From assembly GCF_025426255.1 (NCBI RefSeq), contig NZ_CP104861.1, positions 4,883,001 through 4,947,000 of the forward strand: DNA of 64,000 bases, given 5' to 3'. The position numbers and the translations under genes were made by a program. A model generated the notes under the pieces. It had not been told where the DNA came from. It did no database searches and saw only the letters and a program-made list of their open reading frames with translations. The DNA is from Pseudomonas fragi (GTDB lineage: Bacteria > Pseudomonadota > Gammaproteobacteria > Pseudomonadales > Pseudomonadaceae). Shown here in pieces: positions 28,715 through 37,808 of the stretch. Every line of letters begins with the position of its first letter. The first letter of the stretch is position 1.

Positions 28715-31700
28715 ATGCCAACTCTGCGCACGTTTTTCGCAACCGTCCTGCTCGGTCTGAGCCTTTGTGTCGGCACGCTACACGCGGCCGAACCGCCTAC
28801 CGCAGAAGCGGTACAGCAAAGCCTCGACAAAATTGCTGATCGCAAGCTGCCGGACGCCGACCTTAAAGCGCTGCAAGCAGTGCTCCAGCAGACCCTTGCC
28901 CTGCTGGCCAACAAAGCCGATTACGAGCAGCGCCTGAACGACGTGAAACAACTGCTCAGCAGTGCACCTCGCCAGACCAGCGAAAACCAGCGTGAACTGT
29001 CCCGCCTCAAGGCCAGCAAAGCCATACCCGTGGCGCAGCGTTACAGTGACCTGCCCGTACCACAGTTGGAACAACTGCTGGCTGAACGCACCACGCAACA
29101 GGGCGAGTTGCAAAAAGCACTGGCCATTGCCAACAGCCAGAGCATTGCCGCGCAAACCCGGCCAGAGCGGGCGCAGGCCGAAATCAGCGCCAGCCAGACG
29201 CGCATCCAGCAGATCAGCACCACCCTGAAAACAGGGCGCGACAACGGCAAGCTGCTCACCCCCGATCAACGCAACCAGCTCAATGCTGAAGCCGCCTCGC
29301 TCACCGCACTGATAGCACTGCGTCGCCAGGAGCTGGCCGGTAACAGCCTGCTGCAAGACCTGAGCGGCAGCCAGCATGATCTGCTGCTGGAAAAAACCAC
29401 GCGTCAGGATCAAGAAATCCAGGACCTGCAAACCCTGATCAACCAAAAGCGTCTGGCGCAGTCGCAACAAACCGTCACCGAACAATCCCTTGAGGCAAAA
29501 AAATCCGGCAGCAGCAGCCTGCTGGCAACCGAAAGCGCAATCAACCTCAAGCTTTCTGACTACTTGCTGCGCAGTACCGACCGCCTTAACGAAGTCACCC
29601 AGCAGAACCTCGAAACCAAGCAACAACTGGACAACGTCACTCAAAGCGATCAAGCGCTGGATGAGCAAATCAATGTGCTCAAGGGCAGTTTGTTGCTGTC
29701 CAAGATTCTCTATAAGCAGAAGCAAGCCCTGCCGCGCCTGCAAAAAATGGACAAGAATCTGGCAGACGAAATCGCCGACATTCGTCTATACCAGTTTGAA
29801 ATCAACCAGCAGCGCGAGCTGATCAGCAACCCCACGACCTACGTCGATAACCTGCTGTCGACCCAGCCCGCCGATCAAGTCACTCCGCAACTGCGTAAAA
29901 CCCTGCTCGAACTGGTCAACACCCGCAGCGATCTGCTGGACCGCCTGAATCGCGAGTTAAGCTCGGTGCTCAACGAATCGATCACCCTGCAACTGAACCA
30001 GAAGCAACTGCTCAGCACCGCCCAAAGCCTGCGCGCCACGCTGGACGAGCAAATGTTCTGGATCCCCAGCAATAAGCCGCTGGACCTGGAATGGCTGGAA
30101 ACCGCCCCGAGCCAACTGGTACAGCAAATTACCATCCTGCCTTGGGGTTCCAGCGTCACCGAGCTGGCAGAAGGCCTGGTGGAACGGCCGCTATTGTTTC
30201 TACCGTTTTTGCTGGTGGTAGCGGCCCTGCTGTGGAAGCGCAAATACCTCTACAGCAAGTTGAACAAAATCCATCAGGACATTGGCCACTTCAAGCGTGA
30301 CAGCCAATGGCACACACCGTTGGCGATCCTGATCAACATCCTGCTGGCAATGCCCCTTTCCCTGGCGCTGGCCCTGTGCGGTTATGCCCTGCAAACCGAT
30401 GCCCGCGGCATGAACGCCAATACCGGCGCGGCGCTGGTCCAGATGGCCGAAGCCTGGCTGGTGTTCTACACCGCGTACCGGATCCTGGCACCCGGTGGCG
30501 TGGCCGAGTTGCATTTTCGCTGGGAAAAACCACTGGTTGCGTTCCTCCAGAACTGGATCCGCAAGCTCGGCTTTGTAGTGCTGGCCCTGGTGGCCGTGGT
30601 CGCCTTTGCCGAGCAGCAACCGGCGGCGCTGGCAGACGATGTACTGGGCATCCTCGTGGTACTGAGCTGCTATGCCGCTATGGCCTGGTTGCTGTGCCGC
30701 CTGTTGCTCAACGACTTTGAGACGGCGACCAAAGCCTATCGCCTGCGCAAGCTGCTCGGTTTTGCTTTCGCGCTGTTGCCGCTCGCGCTGTTTGTTGCCG
30801 TGTGCTTTGGCTACTACTACACCGCGCTCAAGCTCAGCGACCGCCTGATCAACACCCTCTACCTGCTGATGCTCTGGCTGGTGGTCGAAGCCGCCTTTGT
30901 CCGTGGCCTGGCGGTAGCCGCACGGCGCCTGGCCTACCAGCGTGCACTGGCCAAGCGCCAAGCTGCCAAGGAAGCAGGCGAAGGCAACGACATCGTCATC
31001 GAAGAACCGACGCTAGACATCGAACAGGTCAACCAACAGTCTCTGCGTTTGATCCGTCTGGCCCTGCTGGCGGGCTTTATTGGCATTCTGTATTGGGTGT
31101 GGGCCGACTTGATCTCGGTATTTTCCTACCTGGACAACATCACCCTGTACGAATACACCAGCGGCAGCGGCGCCAACATGAGCATGGTGCCCATCAGCAT
31201 CGGTGACGTGATCGGTGCGCTGGTCATCATCGGCATCAGCATCGCGCTGGCGCGCAACCTGCCCGGTCTGCTGGAGGTGCTGGTGCTGTCGCGCCTTGAC
31301 CTGGGCCAGGGCAGCGCCTATGCCACTACCACCTTGCTGACCTACGTGATCATCGGCATCGGCTTTGTCTCGACCCTCTCGACCCTTGGCGTGAGCTGGG
31401 ACAAGTTGCAATGGCTGGTGGCCGCACTGTCGGTGGGCCTGGGCTTCGGGATGCAAGAAATCTTCGCCAACTTTATTTCCGGGATCATGATCCTGTTCGA
31501 ACGCCCGGTACGGATTGGCGACACCATCACCATCGGCAACCTGTCGGGCACCGTGAGCAAGATCCGCATCCGTGCGACCACCATCACCGACTTCGACCGC
31601 AAAGACATCATCGTCCCGAACAAAACCTTTATTACCGGGCAACTGATCAACTGGTCGCTGACCGACACCATCACCCGCGTCACCCTGAAGCTGGGGGTCG

Positions 31701-32062
31701 ACTACGGCTCCGACCTGGACCTGGTCAAACACTTGCTGCTCAAGGCCGCGCAAGAAAACCCGCGAGTGCTCAAAGACCCTGAGCCCCACGTGTACTTCCT
31801 GAACTTTGGCGCCAGCACCCTGGACCACGAATTGCGCATGCACGTACGTGATCTGGGTGACCGTAACCCGGTGATCGACGAAGTTAACCGCTTTATCAAC
31901 CGCGAATTCAAGAACCACCACATCAACATCTCGTTCCAGCAGATGGAGGTGTACCTCAAGAACTTGCAGGGCCAGGAATACAAGCTGGTGCCCGTTGGGC
32001 CAGAAGCGCCGGTGGAACCCACACCACCGCAGCAAAAGCCGCAACTGGGCAAGCTCGATTAA
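28715..32062 (+). CDS. mscK: large mechanosensitive channel MscK/KefA family
   Basis: 1115 residues. Signal peptide MPTLRTFFATVLLGLSLCVGTLHA; a long periplasmic Gln/Leu-rich coiled-coil region to about residue 470; about eleven membrane segments from 490 on. Then comes the MscS pore helix and beta domain VGLGFGMQEIFANFISGIMILFERPVRIGD, TITDFDRKDIIVPNK. The C-terminus ends in a proline-rich tail. Gated by membrane tension to release osmolytes. It follows nhaP2 by 35 bases, suggesting a shared osmotic-stress transcript. Confidence 0.93.
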   Translation: MPTLRTFFATVLLGLSLCVGTLHAAEPPTAEAVQQSLDKIADRKLPDADLKALQAVLQQTLALLANKADYEQRLNDVKQLLSSAPRQTSENQRELSRLKASKAIPVAQRYSDLPVPQLEQLLAERTTQQGELQKALAIANSQSIAAQTRPERAQAEISASQTRIQQISTTLKTGRDNGKLLTPDQRNQLNAEAASLTALIALRRQELAGNSLLQDLSGSQHDLLLEKTTRQDQEIQDLQTLINQKRLAQSQQTVTEQSLEAKKSGSSSLLATESAINLKLSDYLLRSTDRLNEVTQQNLETKQQLDNVTQSDQALDEQINVLKGSLLLSKILYKQKQALPRLQKMDKNLADEIADIRLYQFEINQQRELISNPTTYVDNLLSTQPADQVTPQLRKTLLELVNTRSDLLDRLNRELSSVLNESITLQLNQKQLLSTAQSLRATLDEQMFWIPSNKPLDLEWLETAPSQLVQQITILPWGSSVTELAEGLVERPLLFLPFLLVVAALLWKRKYLYSKLNKIHQDIGHFKRDSQWHTPLAILINILLAMPLSLALALCGYALQTDARGMNANTGAALVQMAEAWLVFYTAYRILAPGGVAELHFRWEKPLVAFLQNWIRKLGFVVLALVAVVAFAEQQPAALADDVLGILVVLSCYAAMAWLLCRLLLNDFETATKAYRLRKLLGFAFALLPLALFVAVCFGYYYTALKLSDRLINTLYLLMLWLVVEAAFVRGLAVAARRLAYQRALAKRQAAKEAGEGNDIVIEEPTLDIEQVNQQSLRLIRLALLAGFIGILYWVWADLISVFSYLDNITLYEYTSGSGANMSMVPISIGDVIGALVIIGISIALARNLPGLLEVLVLSRLDLGQGSAYATTTLLTYVIIGIGFVSTLSTLGVSWDKLQWLVAALSVGLGFGMQEIFANFISGIMILFERPVRIGDTITIGNLSGTVSKIRIRATTITDFDRKDIIVPNKTFITGQLINWSLTDTITRVTLKLGVDYGSDLDLVKHLLLKAAQENPRVLKDPEPHVYFLNFGASTLDHELRMHVRDLGDRNPVIDEVNRFINREFKNHHINISFQQMEVYLKNLQGQEYKLVPVGPEAPVEPTPPQQKPQLGKLD

Positions 32063-32073
32063 TACATACACCT

Positions 32074-32168
32074 TGTAGCCGCTGCCGCAGGCTGCGATAA
32101 GGGCCGCAGGACCTTCAGTTTTTTGAGGGCCGCTTCGCTGCCCATCGCAGCCTGCGGCAGCGGCTACA
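32074..32168. repeat. REP pair (REPIN) between mscK and selO
   Basis: TGTAGCCGCTGCCGCAGGCTGCGA and its reverse complement TCGCAGCCTGCGGCAGCGGCTACA bracket about 45 bases of looser sequence. A clean full-length copy of the family that also occurs at 18976, 37297, 46725 and 52846. Confidence 0.9.
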
Positions 32169-32207
32169 GGTTTTGCACACGCTTTAACCCTTTACTGGAG
32201 ACGGTCA

Positions 32208-33671
32208 TTGAAAGCCCTCGACGAACTGACTTTTGATAACCGCTTTGCTCGGCTGGGTGACGCGTTTTCAACCCACGTACTGCCCGAGCCTATCGACGCA
32301 CCGCGGCTGGTAGTCGCGAGCGAGGCCGCTCTGGCACTACTGGATCTCGACCCGTCTGTTGCCCAGGACCCGGTATTCGCCCAACTGTTTGGCGGCCACA
32401 CCCTGTGGGCCGATGCCGAACCTCGCGCCATGGTCTACTCCGGCCATCAGTTCGGCTCCTACAACCCGCAATTGGGCGATGGCCGCGGGCTATTGCTGGG
32501 CGAGGTCTACAACGACGCGGGCGAGCATTGGGACTTGCACCTCAAAGGCGCCGGCATGACCCCTTACTCGCGCATGGGCGATGGCCGCGCGGTGCTGCGT
32601 TCATCGATCCGCGAGTTCCTTGCCAGCGAAGCGCTGCATGCGCTGGGCATCCCCAGCAGCCGCGCCTTGTGCGTGATCGGCTCAGACACCCCGGTATGGC
32701 GCGAGACCCAGGAACGCGCCGCCATGGTCCTGCGCCTGGCACCGAGCCATGTGCGCTTCGGGCATTTCGAATATTTCTATTACACCAAGCGCCCCGAGCA
32801 GCAAAAGCAACTGGGCGAGCACGTACTGGCGATGCACTTTGCCGAGTGCCTGGAGCAACCCGAGCCGTATCTGGCGATGTTCCGCGAGATCGTCGAGCGC
32901 AATGCCGAGCTGATTGCCAAATGGCAGGCTTACGGCTTTTGCCACGGTGTGATGAACACCGACAACATGTCGATTCTGGGCATCACCTTCGACTTCGGGC
33001 CTTTTGCCTTCCTCGACGACTTCGACGCCAACTTCATCTGCAACCACTCCGACCACGAAGGGCGCTATTCCTTCAGCAACCAGGTGCCTATCGGCCAGTG
33101 GAACCTCAGCGCACTGGCCCAGGCGTTAACGCCGTTTATCAGCGTTGAAGCCCTGCGTGAAACCCTGGGGTTGTTCTTGCCGCTGTACCAGGCCCACTAC
33201 ACCGACCTGATGCGCCGCCGTCTGGGCCTGACCACCGGCGAAGACGCTGATCAACAATTGATCGAAACACTGCTGCAAAAAATGCAAGGCAGCAGCATCG
33301 ACTACACCTTGCTCTTCCGTCGCTTGGGGGATTTGCCAGCCGAACAGGCTGTGGCGCAGCTGCGTGACGAGTTTGTCGACCTCAAGGGCTTTGATGAATG
33401 GGCCGCGCAGTACGTAGCCCGGGTTGCCCGTGAAGGTGTGAGTGATGAAAGCGCCCGCCGCGAACGTATGCACGCGGTCAACCCGCTGTACATCCTGCGC
33501 AACTACCTGGCACAAAAGGCCATCGATGCGGCACAGGCCGGGGATTACAGCGAAGTGCAGCGCTTGCACAAGGTGCTGACCCAGCCATTTACCGAGCAAG
33601 CGGGTATGGAAAGCTATGCCGAGCGGCCACCGGAGTGGGGCAAGCATCTGGAAATCAGTTGTTCGTCGTAA
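32208..33671 (+). CDS. selO: protein adenylyltransferase SelO
   Basis: A 487-residue pseudokinase-fold enzyme that AMPylates protein Ser/Thr/Tyr. Motifs: SGHQFGSYNPQLGDGRG, LHLKGAGMTPYSRMGDGRAVLRSSIREFL (nucleotide site), HGVMNTDNMSILG and DFGPFAFLDDF (metal site). It ends CSS; the Cys takes the place of the selenocysteine of the animal homologue. Starts at TTG after CTGGAG. Linked to oxidative stress in E. coli. Located after mscK as in P. aeruginosa (PA5023). Confidence 0.95.
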   Translation: MKALDELTFDNRFARLGDAFSTHVLPEPIDAPRLVVASEAALALLDLDPSVAQDPVFAQLFGGHTLWADAEPRAMVYSGHQFGSYNPQLGDGRGLLLGEVYNDAGEHWDLHLKGAGMTPYSRMGDGRAVLRSSIREFLASEALHALGIPSSRALCVIGSDTPVWRETQERAAMVLRLAPSHVRFGHFEYFYYTKRPEQQKQLGEHVLAMHFAECLEQPEPYLAMFREIVERNAELIAKWQAYGFCHGVMNTDNMSILGITFDFGPFAFLDDFDANFICNHSDHEGRYSFSNQVPIGQWNLSALAQALTPFISVEALRETLGLFLPLYQAHYTDLMRRRLGLTTGEDADQQLIETLLQKMQGSSIDYTLLFRRLGDLPAEQAVAQLRDEFVDLKGFDEWAAQYVARVAREGVSDESARRERMHAVNPLYILRNYLAQKAIDAAQAGDYSEVQRLHKVLTQPFTEQAGMESYAERPPEWGKHLEISCSS

Positions 33672-33679
33672 CTCGCTGC

Positions 33680-33838
33680 GTAGCAGTTGCCGTAGGAACG
33701 AGGCTACGTTCGGCGTGATACGGCATTCCGGCGCAGTCGTCGTAAAATCAGGCTCGTCGGTGTGTCAAGCAACACCGATACTCCGGGTTTGCGAGCGCTT
33801 CGCACTCGAACGCAGCCTCGTTCCTCGGCAGCTGCTAC
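33680..33838. repeat. long diverged REP pair after selO
   Basis: GTAGCAGTTGCCGTAGGAACGAGGC at the left and a near inverse GCCTCGTTCCTCGGCAGCTGCTAC at the right, 110 bases apart. It belongs to the same general design as the GTAGCCGCT family but is diverged. The stretch 33839-34015 holds a small GGCAC-ACTC-GTGCC hairpin (33992-34005) and presumably the promoter for the following RNA; no ORF seen. Confidence 0.65.
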
Positions 33839-34015
33839 AAATCGTAGTATTTACTCTCACAGAGATTGTGGCTCGCTCCCGATTGACCCCTACCCCACCA
33901 GCCCCTATCCTCGCCAACGTCACGACACATTCGTGATCCGGTTTGACGGTCGGGCTCTTCATAGTGGAACGCATAGTCTAGAAATTCGTTCGGCACACTC
34001 GTGCCCGCATGAATG

Positions 34016-34097
34016 TTATGGCGACTGTGTGTGGGGCACCTTCGGGTGCGCCGGGTCCCACTATGACCGGTCCGTCAACCTGCACACAGTTGCCACC
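34016..34097 (+). ncRNA. structured leader RNA, copy 1 (three-way junction)
   Basis: By eye: P1, 16 bp, 34020-34035 with 34079-34094 (12 continuous pairs GGCGACTGTGTG / CACACAGTTGCC including one G-U, then four inner pairs, two of them wobble). P2, GCACC-TTCG-GGTGC, 34036-34049. P3, CCGG 34051-34054 with CCGG 34067-34070. Conserved with copy 2: TTATGGCG, TGGG, GCCGGG, GACCGGTC, TGCCACC. It ends 52 bases before the ATG at 34150. Possible roles are a cis-regulatory leader or a processed small RNA. I recognise no named family. Confidence 0.7.
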
Positions 34098-34149
34098 TTA
34101 AGTTTGACGGCGAGCGGTGGTAACTCTTACCTCATAGTGGAGTTTTCCA

Positions 34150-34425
34150 ATGCCCCAAATCATCACCCAAACCCCAACCCCCTTCGGCCACAGCTTTAGC
34201 GGTGAAACCCTGTTCACCGTAAACCCCGGCATCCCGATCAACCTCGCGCTGGAACTGGCCGCCCAATTGCTCGGCAGTGCCACCGTTCTATGTGCGGAAA
34301 GCCAGGTCACCAGCCCACAAACCAGCCACAGCCTGACGTTCGCCAGCCTGCAACTGATTGAAATGAGTAAAGGGTTGATTGACGCCACGCTAGACCGCGT
34401 GGCGCAGGCACAAAGCCTCAGATAA
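34150..34425 (+). CDS. small DUF3077-like protein
   Basis: A 91-residue protein with the core FSGETLFTVNPGIPINLALELAAQLLGSATVLCAES followed by a second helix LTFASLQLIEMSKGLIDATLDRVAQ. This resembles the DUF3077 proteins that occur in many copies in Pseudomonas genomes, of unknown function; predicted mostly two long helices, no signal peptide. A TGGAG site precedes the ATG, and the structured RNA element ends 52 bases upstream. Its last 8 bases overlap the 3' end of higA on the other strand. Confidence 0.8.
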   Translation: MPQIITQTPTPFGHSFSGETLFTVNPGIPINLALELAAQLLGSATVLCAESQVTSPQTSHSLTFASLQLIEMSKGLIDATLDRVAQAQSLR

Positions 34426-34819
34426 ACATGTCCACAGGCACTTTGAAGTAATCCGCCAGCCAGCGAATCTGTCGCACGTTGAGCTGGCGCTTGCCGCTGA
34501 GGATTTCGGACACCACCGACTGGGTGCCAACCCCCGGCAAATCGCTTTGGGTCAGCCCGTGCTCTTGCATCACCGAGCGCAATACATCGACACCGCTGGC
34601 CTTGGGCATCGGTCGATGCTCAAGGTCATAGGCCTCAACCCAGTCGCCGATGATGTCCACCAGGCTCATCAAGGGGTGACTTTCATCGTCGCCGATCAAG
34701 TCGCTCAGTTGATCAAGGGCTGCAACCAACGCGTCGTAATCTGCTTCGTTTTTTGGTTTGCGCAGCAGGGGTGACACAAACTGCCAGTGCTCTACCGCCT
34801 GTTCGACCAATGCATTCAT
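34418..34819 (-). CDS. higA: HigA-type antitoxin, XRE helix-turn-helix
   Basis: 133 residues. The N-terminal half (MNALVEQAVEHWQFVSPLL) is the toxin-neutralising region. The C-terminal half has an HTH (EHGLTQSDLPGVGTQSVVSEILSGKRQLNVRQIRWLADYF), as in the E. coli HigBA pair where the antitoxin also follows the toxin gene. Starts 5 bases after higB. Expected to repress its own promoter through the palindromes at 35124-35177 and to bind HigB. Confidence 0.88.
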   Translation of the reverse strand: MNALVEQAVEHWQFVSPLLRKPKNEADYDALVAALDQLSDLIGDDESHPLMSLVDIIGDWVEAYDLEHRPMPKASGVDVLRSVMQEHGLTQSDLPGVGTQSVVSEILSGKRQLNVRQIRWLADYFKVPVDMFI

Positions 34820-34824
34820 TGTGC

Positions 34825-35112
34825 TTACTCCTTCCAGTTGCCCTTGTCATAGTCACGGTGATCCAGCACATGACGAATGTAGAGGCGCTGTACCCGATAA
34901 CGCACCAGGGCAATCAGCCGCAGCTTGTTACCTCCCATATTGAAAACGTGAAACGAACCTACCTTGTCGGTGGCTGGGAAAAACGACCTTAACGCGGCAA
35001 AGTCTTCAGGGTTGAGGACCTTGATCTTGCGATACCACTCATCAAGAGCGTTCGCCGATTGCGGCCATTGTTCTTTCGCTTCCCAAATACGCTTGGCTGT
35101 TATCACTCGCAT
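34825..35112 (-). CDS. higB: HigB-type mRNA interferase toxin
   Basis: A 95-residue RelE-superfamily toxin that cleaves mRNA on the ribosome. It starts MRVITAKRIWEAKEQWPQSA and has the typical VFNMGGNKLRLIALVRY core and YIRHVLDHRDYDK C-terminal catalytic/His region, resembling E. coli HigB (YgjN). Toxin-first order with higA is normal for this family. Intact, so the pair may be functional. Confidence 0.9.
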   Translation of the reverse strand: MRVITAKRIWEAKEQWPQSANALDEWYRKIKVLNPEDFAALRSFFPATDKVGSFHVFNMGGNKLRLIALVRYRVQRLYIRHVLDHRDYDKGNWKE

Positions 35113-35418
35113 GCAACGTCCCTATCGCATCTTGCTATGGAGGCTAAGCCAGAGATCAGCAAATCGCAATGTGCGATAACGCCTCTCTGACTAATGGTGC
35201 TGTCGGTGTCTCGCGTCTAAGCCTAGATAAGGGGATGCGCCACTGGCTCAGCACTGTGTGTGCAAATACTTCGCCTGGACACTGGCATAACCAAATCGCA
35301 TAACAACCTGCCCAAACAGTCTTAGACGAACTAACCCACCCTGATTATCGTGACGCCCGCGCGGCGGCTCTGGCCTGCCCGATACCTCATACGAGATTCG
35401 TTGCATTAAGGAAGACCC
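35113..35418. promoter_or_regulatory. higBA control region and SLC13 gene upstream region
   Basis: 306 bases. Near higB are a perfect palindrome ATCGCA-ATG-TGCGAT (35163-35177) and an imperfect copy ATCGCA-TCT-TGCTAT (35124-35138), likely HigA operators. AAGGAAG precedes the ATG of the permease at 35419. Nothing else recognised in 35178-35400. Confidence 0.6.
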
Positions 35419-37215
35419 ATGTCCTGGGACTCGCTCCCCCTGCTGTTTGTTGCCGCTTTGCTGGTCTGGCTGTTGGTGTCGTTTGTGCGCGAGAAGTGGA
35501 GCGCCGATGTGGTGGCTGCCATTGCCGTCGCCGCCCTGCTGGTCACGCAAATTCTCACGCCCCACGAAGTGTTGAGCGTGCTCAGCAACTCGGCCCCCGC
35601 CACGATTGCCTGCATGTTTGTGCTCTCGGCCGCGTTGGAACGCACCGGCTGCATTGATGCTCTGGGCAACTGGCTGGGCAATCTGGTGGGCGACCAACCG
35701 CTGCGGGTTCTGGGCGGGTTGATGATTACCGCGCTGGTGATTTCGGCTTTTTTGAACAACACCCCCGTGGTGGCCATTTTGACCCCAGTGGCAATTGCCT
35801 TGGCCAAGCGCGCCCACAGTTCACCTTCCAAGCTGCTGATCCCGCTGTCTTACGCCACGGTATTGGGCGGGATGCTGACGATGATCGGCACCTCGACCAA
35901 TATTCTGGTGGACGGGGTCGCGCGCAAAGCCGGGCTCGCGCCTTTTGGCATGTTCGAAATCACTCAGGCCGGGCTGATGTTTGCCGCCGTGGGTTTTGTG
36001 TACCTAATGATTTTCAGCAACCGCCTGCTGCCTGATCGCGACAGCCTGTCCAAGCAACTGCGCCCGGAATTGACGCGCACCTTCATGAGCGAATTGCTGG
36101 TGCCCCACGATTCCCCCGTGATCGGCAAGACCCTGGCTGAAGCCGATCTGAATGGTGGCAGCGGCCTGCAAGTACTGAAGATTTTTCGCGACGAGCAAGA
36201 GCTTTCCACGCCTGAACCTACCACCCAGTTGCGCAGCGGCGACCGCCTGGTGCTGCACGGGCAAGTACAAAATGTAGTCGAACTGCGCGAAAGCGGCGTG
36301 CTGGCCTTTAACCGTGGCGACGCGTTCGAAACCATCAGCAACCACGATGTGATCCTCGCCGAGGCCATCGTGGGGCGAAATTCCCGCTACAGCCACCGCC
36401 CCATGCGCGACCTCGACCTGACAGCGCGATACGGCATTGCGGTGCTCGCGGTGCATCGTCAGGACGAAAACATTCAAGGCAATCTCGACGACCTGCACCT
36501 GCAATTTGGCGATGTGATTCTGGTCGAAGGCACACCTTCGCAAATTCGTCGTTTTGCCGAAAATGGCGACTTGATCAGCCTCAATACTGTCCTTGAGCGT
36601 GCATATCGCCGCGACAAGGCGCCGATTGCAATCATTTCCACGCTGGCGGTGATGCTGCTCGCAGCACTCGAGATCATGCCCATCGAAGGCTTGGCGTTGA
36701 TCGCCGCCGTAACAGTGGTCGCCACCCGTTGCCTGGACGTGCAGGACGCCTACAAGGCGGTGGACTGGAAAATCCTCAGTCTGATTTTCGGCATGCTGGC
36801 CATCAGCATTGCGATGGATAAAGTCGGCCTGATCAATCTGGTGGTCAACCAGACCATGGCCGCCCTCCCTCATGCCGGGCCGTTGCTGATGCTAGGGTTT
36901 ATCTATTTGTTGACCAGCATCCTCACCGAGATCCTCTCCAACAATGCCGTGGCGGTATTGCTGACGCCGATCGGAATTGGTGTGGCGCAGCAACTGGGCG
37001 TCGACCCGCGGCCATTCGTGGTGGCCGTGATGTTTGCCGCCAGTGCCAGCTTCGCCACGCCGATTGGCTACCAGACCAACACCTTTGTGTATAACGCGGG
37101 CGGTTACAAGTTCAGCGACTTTATGCGCATCGGCATCCCATTGAATGTGCTGATGCTGATCGTGGCCATGCTGGTGATCCCGTGGATCTGGCCACTGACG
37201 CCGGTGGCGGGTTGA
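35419..37215 (+). CDS. SLC13-family permease with two TrkA-C domains
   Basis: A 598-residue transporter of the divalent anion/Na+ symporter superfamily. Two membrane halves flank two cytosolic TrkA-C (RCK C-lobe) domains at about 205-290 (ELLVPHDSPVIGKTLAEADLN) and 295-385 (EAIVGRNSRYSHRPMRDLDL). Signature repeats are SAFLNNTPVVAILTPVAI and TIGTSTNILV-like MIGTSTNILVDG in the first half, and EILSNNAVAVLLTPIG and ASFATPIGYQTN in the second. Substrate (dicarboxylate, sulfate or citrate) cannot be told. It is a single gene, followed by a lone REP. Confidence 0.85.
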   Translation: MSWDSLPLLFVAALLVWLLVSFVREKWSADVVAAIAVAALLVTQILTPHEVLSVLSNSAPATIACMFVLSAALERTGCIDALGNWLGNLVGDQPLRVLGGLMITALVISAFLNNTPVVAILTPVAIALAKRAHSSPSKLLIPLSYATVLGGMLTMIGTSTNILVDGVARKAGLAPFGMFEITQAGLMFAAVGFVYLMIFSNRLLPDRDSLSKQLRPELTRTFMSELLVPHDSPVIGKTLAEADLNGGSGLQVLKIFRDEQELSTPEPTTQLRSGDRLVLHGQVQNVVELRESGVLAFNRGDAFETISNHDVILAEAIVGRNSRYSHRPMRDLDLTARYGIAVLAVHRQDENIQGNLDDLHLQFGDVILVEGTPSQIRRFAENGDLISLNTVLERAYRRDKAPIAIISTLAVMLLAALEIMPIEGLALIAAVTVVATRCLDVQDAYKAVDWKILSLIFGMLAISIAMDKVGLINLVVNQTMAALPHAGPLLMLGFIYLLTSILTEILSNNAVAVLLTPIGIGVAQQLGVDPRPFVVAVMFAASASFATPIGYQTNTFVYNAGGYKFSDFMRIGIPLNVLMLIVAMLVIPWIWPLTPVAG

Positions 37216-37296
37216 GGGATTGTCTGCTGAACTGCACACCCTGAACCTGCAGTCGCTGGGGCAGGCGGCGATGGATTGCGCAGCATTCCTGATTTC

Positions 37297-37339
37297 AAAG
37301 GGCCTTCGGCCCTTATCGCAGCCTGCGGCAGCGGCTACA
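37297..37339. repeat. single REP unit upstream of trxC
   Basis: AAAGGGCCTTCGGCCCTTATCG followed by CAGCCTGCGGCAGCGGCTAC, the right half of the GTAGCCGCT REP pair; no left partner is visible in the preceding 100 bases. It lies 28 bases before the trxC ATG. Confidence 0.75.
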
Positions 37340-37367
37340 CAGAGCCCTCTTTGTGGAGTATTTACCC

Positions 37368-37808
37368 ATGACCGAACCGCTGCTGATCCCTTGCCCTCAC
37401 TGCAACGGCCTTAACCGTATCCCCGCCGAACGCATCGGCGAGCACCCCAAATGCGGGCGCTGCAAAAATGCTGTGCTACTGGCCTTGCCCTTCGATTTGA
37501 AACAAACCGACTATGCCAGCCAGATCAAAGGCGACCTGCCATTGCTGGTAGACGTCTGGGCAGAGTGGTGCGGGCCCTGCAAAGCCTTTGGCCCGATATT
37601 TGAGCAAGCCGCCAGCCAGCTGATCGGCAAATGCCGACTGGCCAAACTCGACAGCGAGGCCAATCAGCAACTGGCCGGGCAATTGGGAATTCGCTCGATC
37701 CCCAGCCTGATACTGTTTAAAAACGGCCGTGAAGTAGCTCGCCAGAGCGGTGCGTTACCTTTGCAGCAACTCACCGCCTGGCTGCGCAGCCAGGGCATCA
37801 GCGCTTAA
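37368..37808 (+). CDS. trxC: thioredoxin 2 (zinc-containing TrxC)
   Basis: 146 residues from MTEPLLIPCPHC. The N-terminal zinc ribbon is C9-x2-C12...C29-x2-C32; the thioredoxin fold carries WCGPC at 67-71 and the cis-Pro loop in RSIPSLILF. Reduces disulfides in the cytoplasm, often under oxidative stress. Start chosen by GTGGAG spacing and family N-terminus. Its stop overlaps the 3' end of the ParA-like gene on the opposite strand by four bases. Confidence 0.93.
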   Translation: MTEPLLIPCPHCNGLNRIPAERIGEHPKCGRCKNAVLLALPFDLKQTDYASQIKGDLPLLVDVWAEWCGPCKAFGPIFEQAASQLIGKCRLAKLDSEANQQLAGQLGIRSIPSLILFKNGREVARQSGALPLQQLTAWLRSQGISA

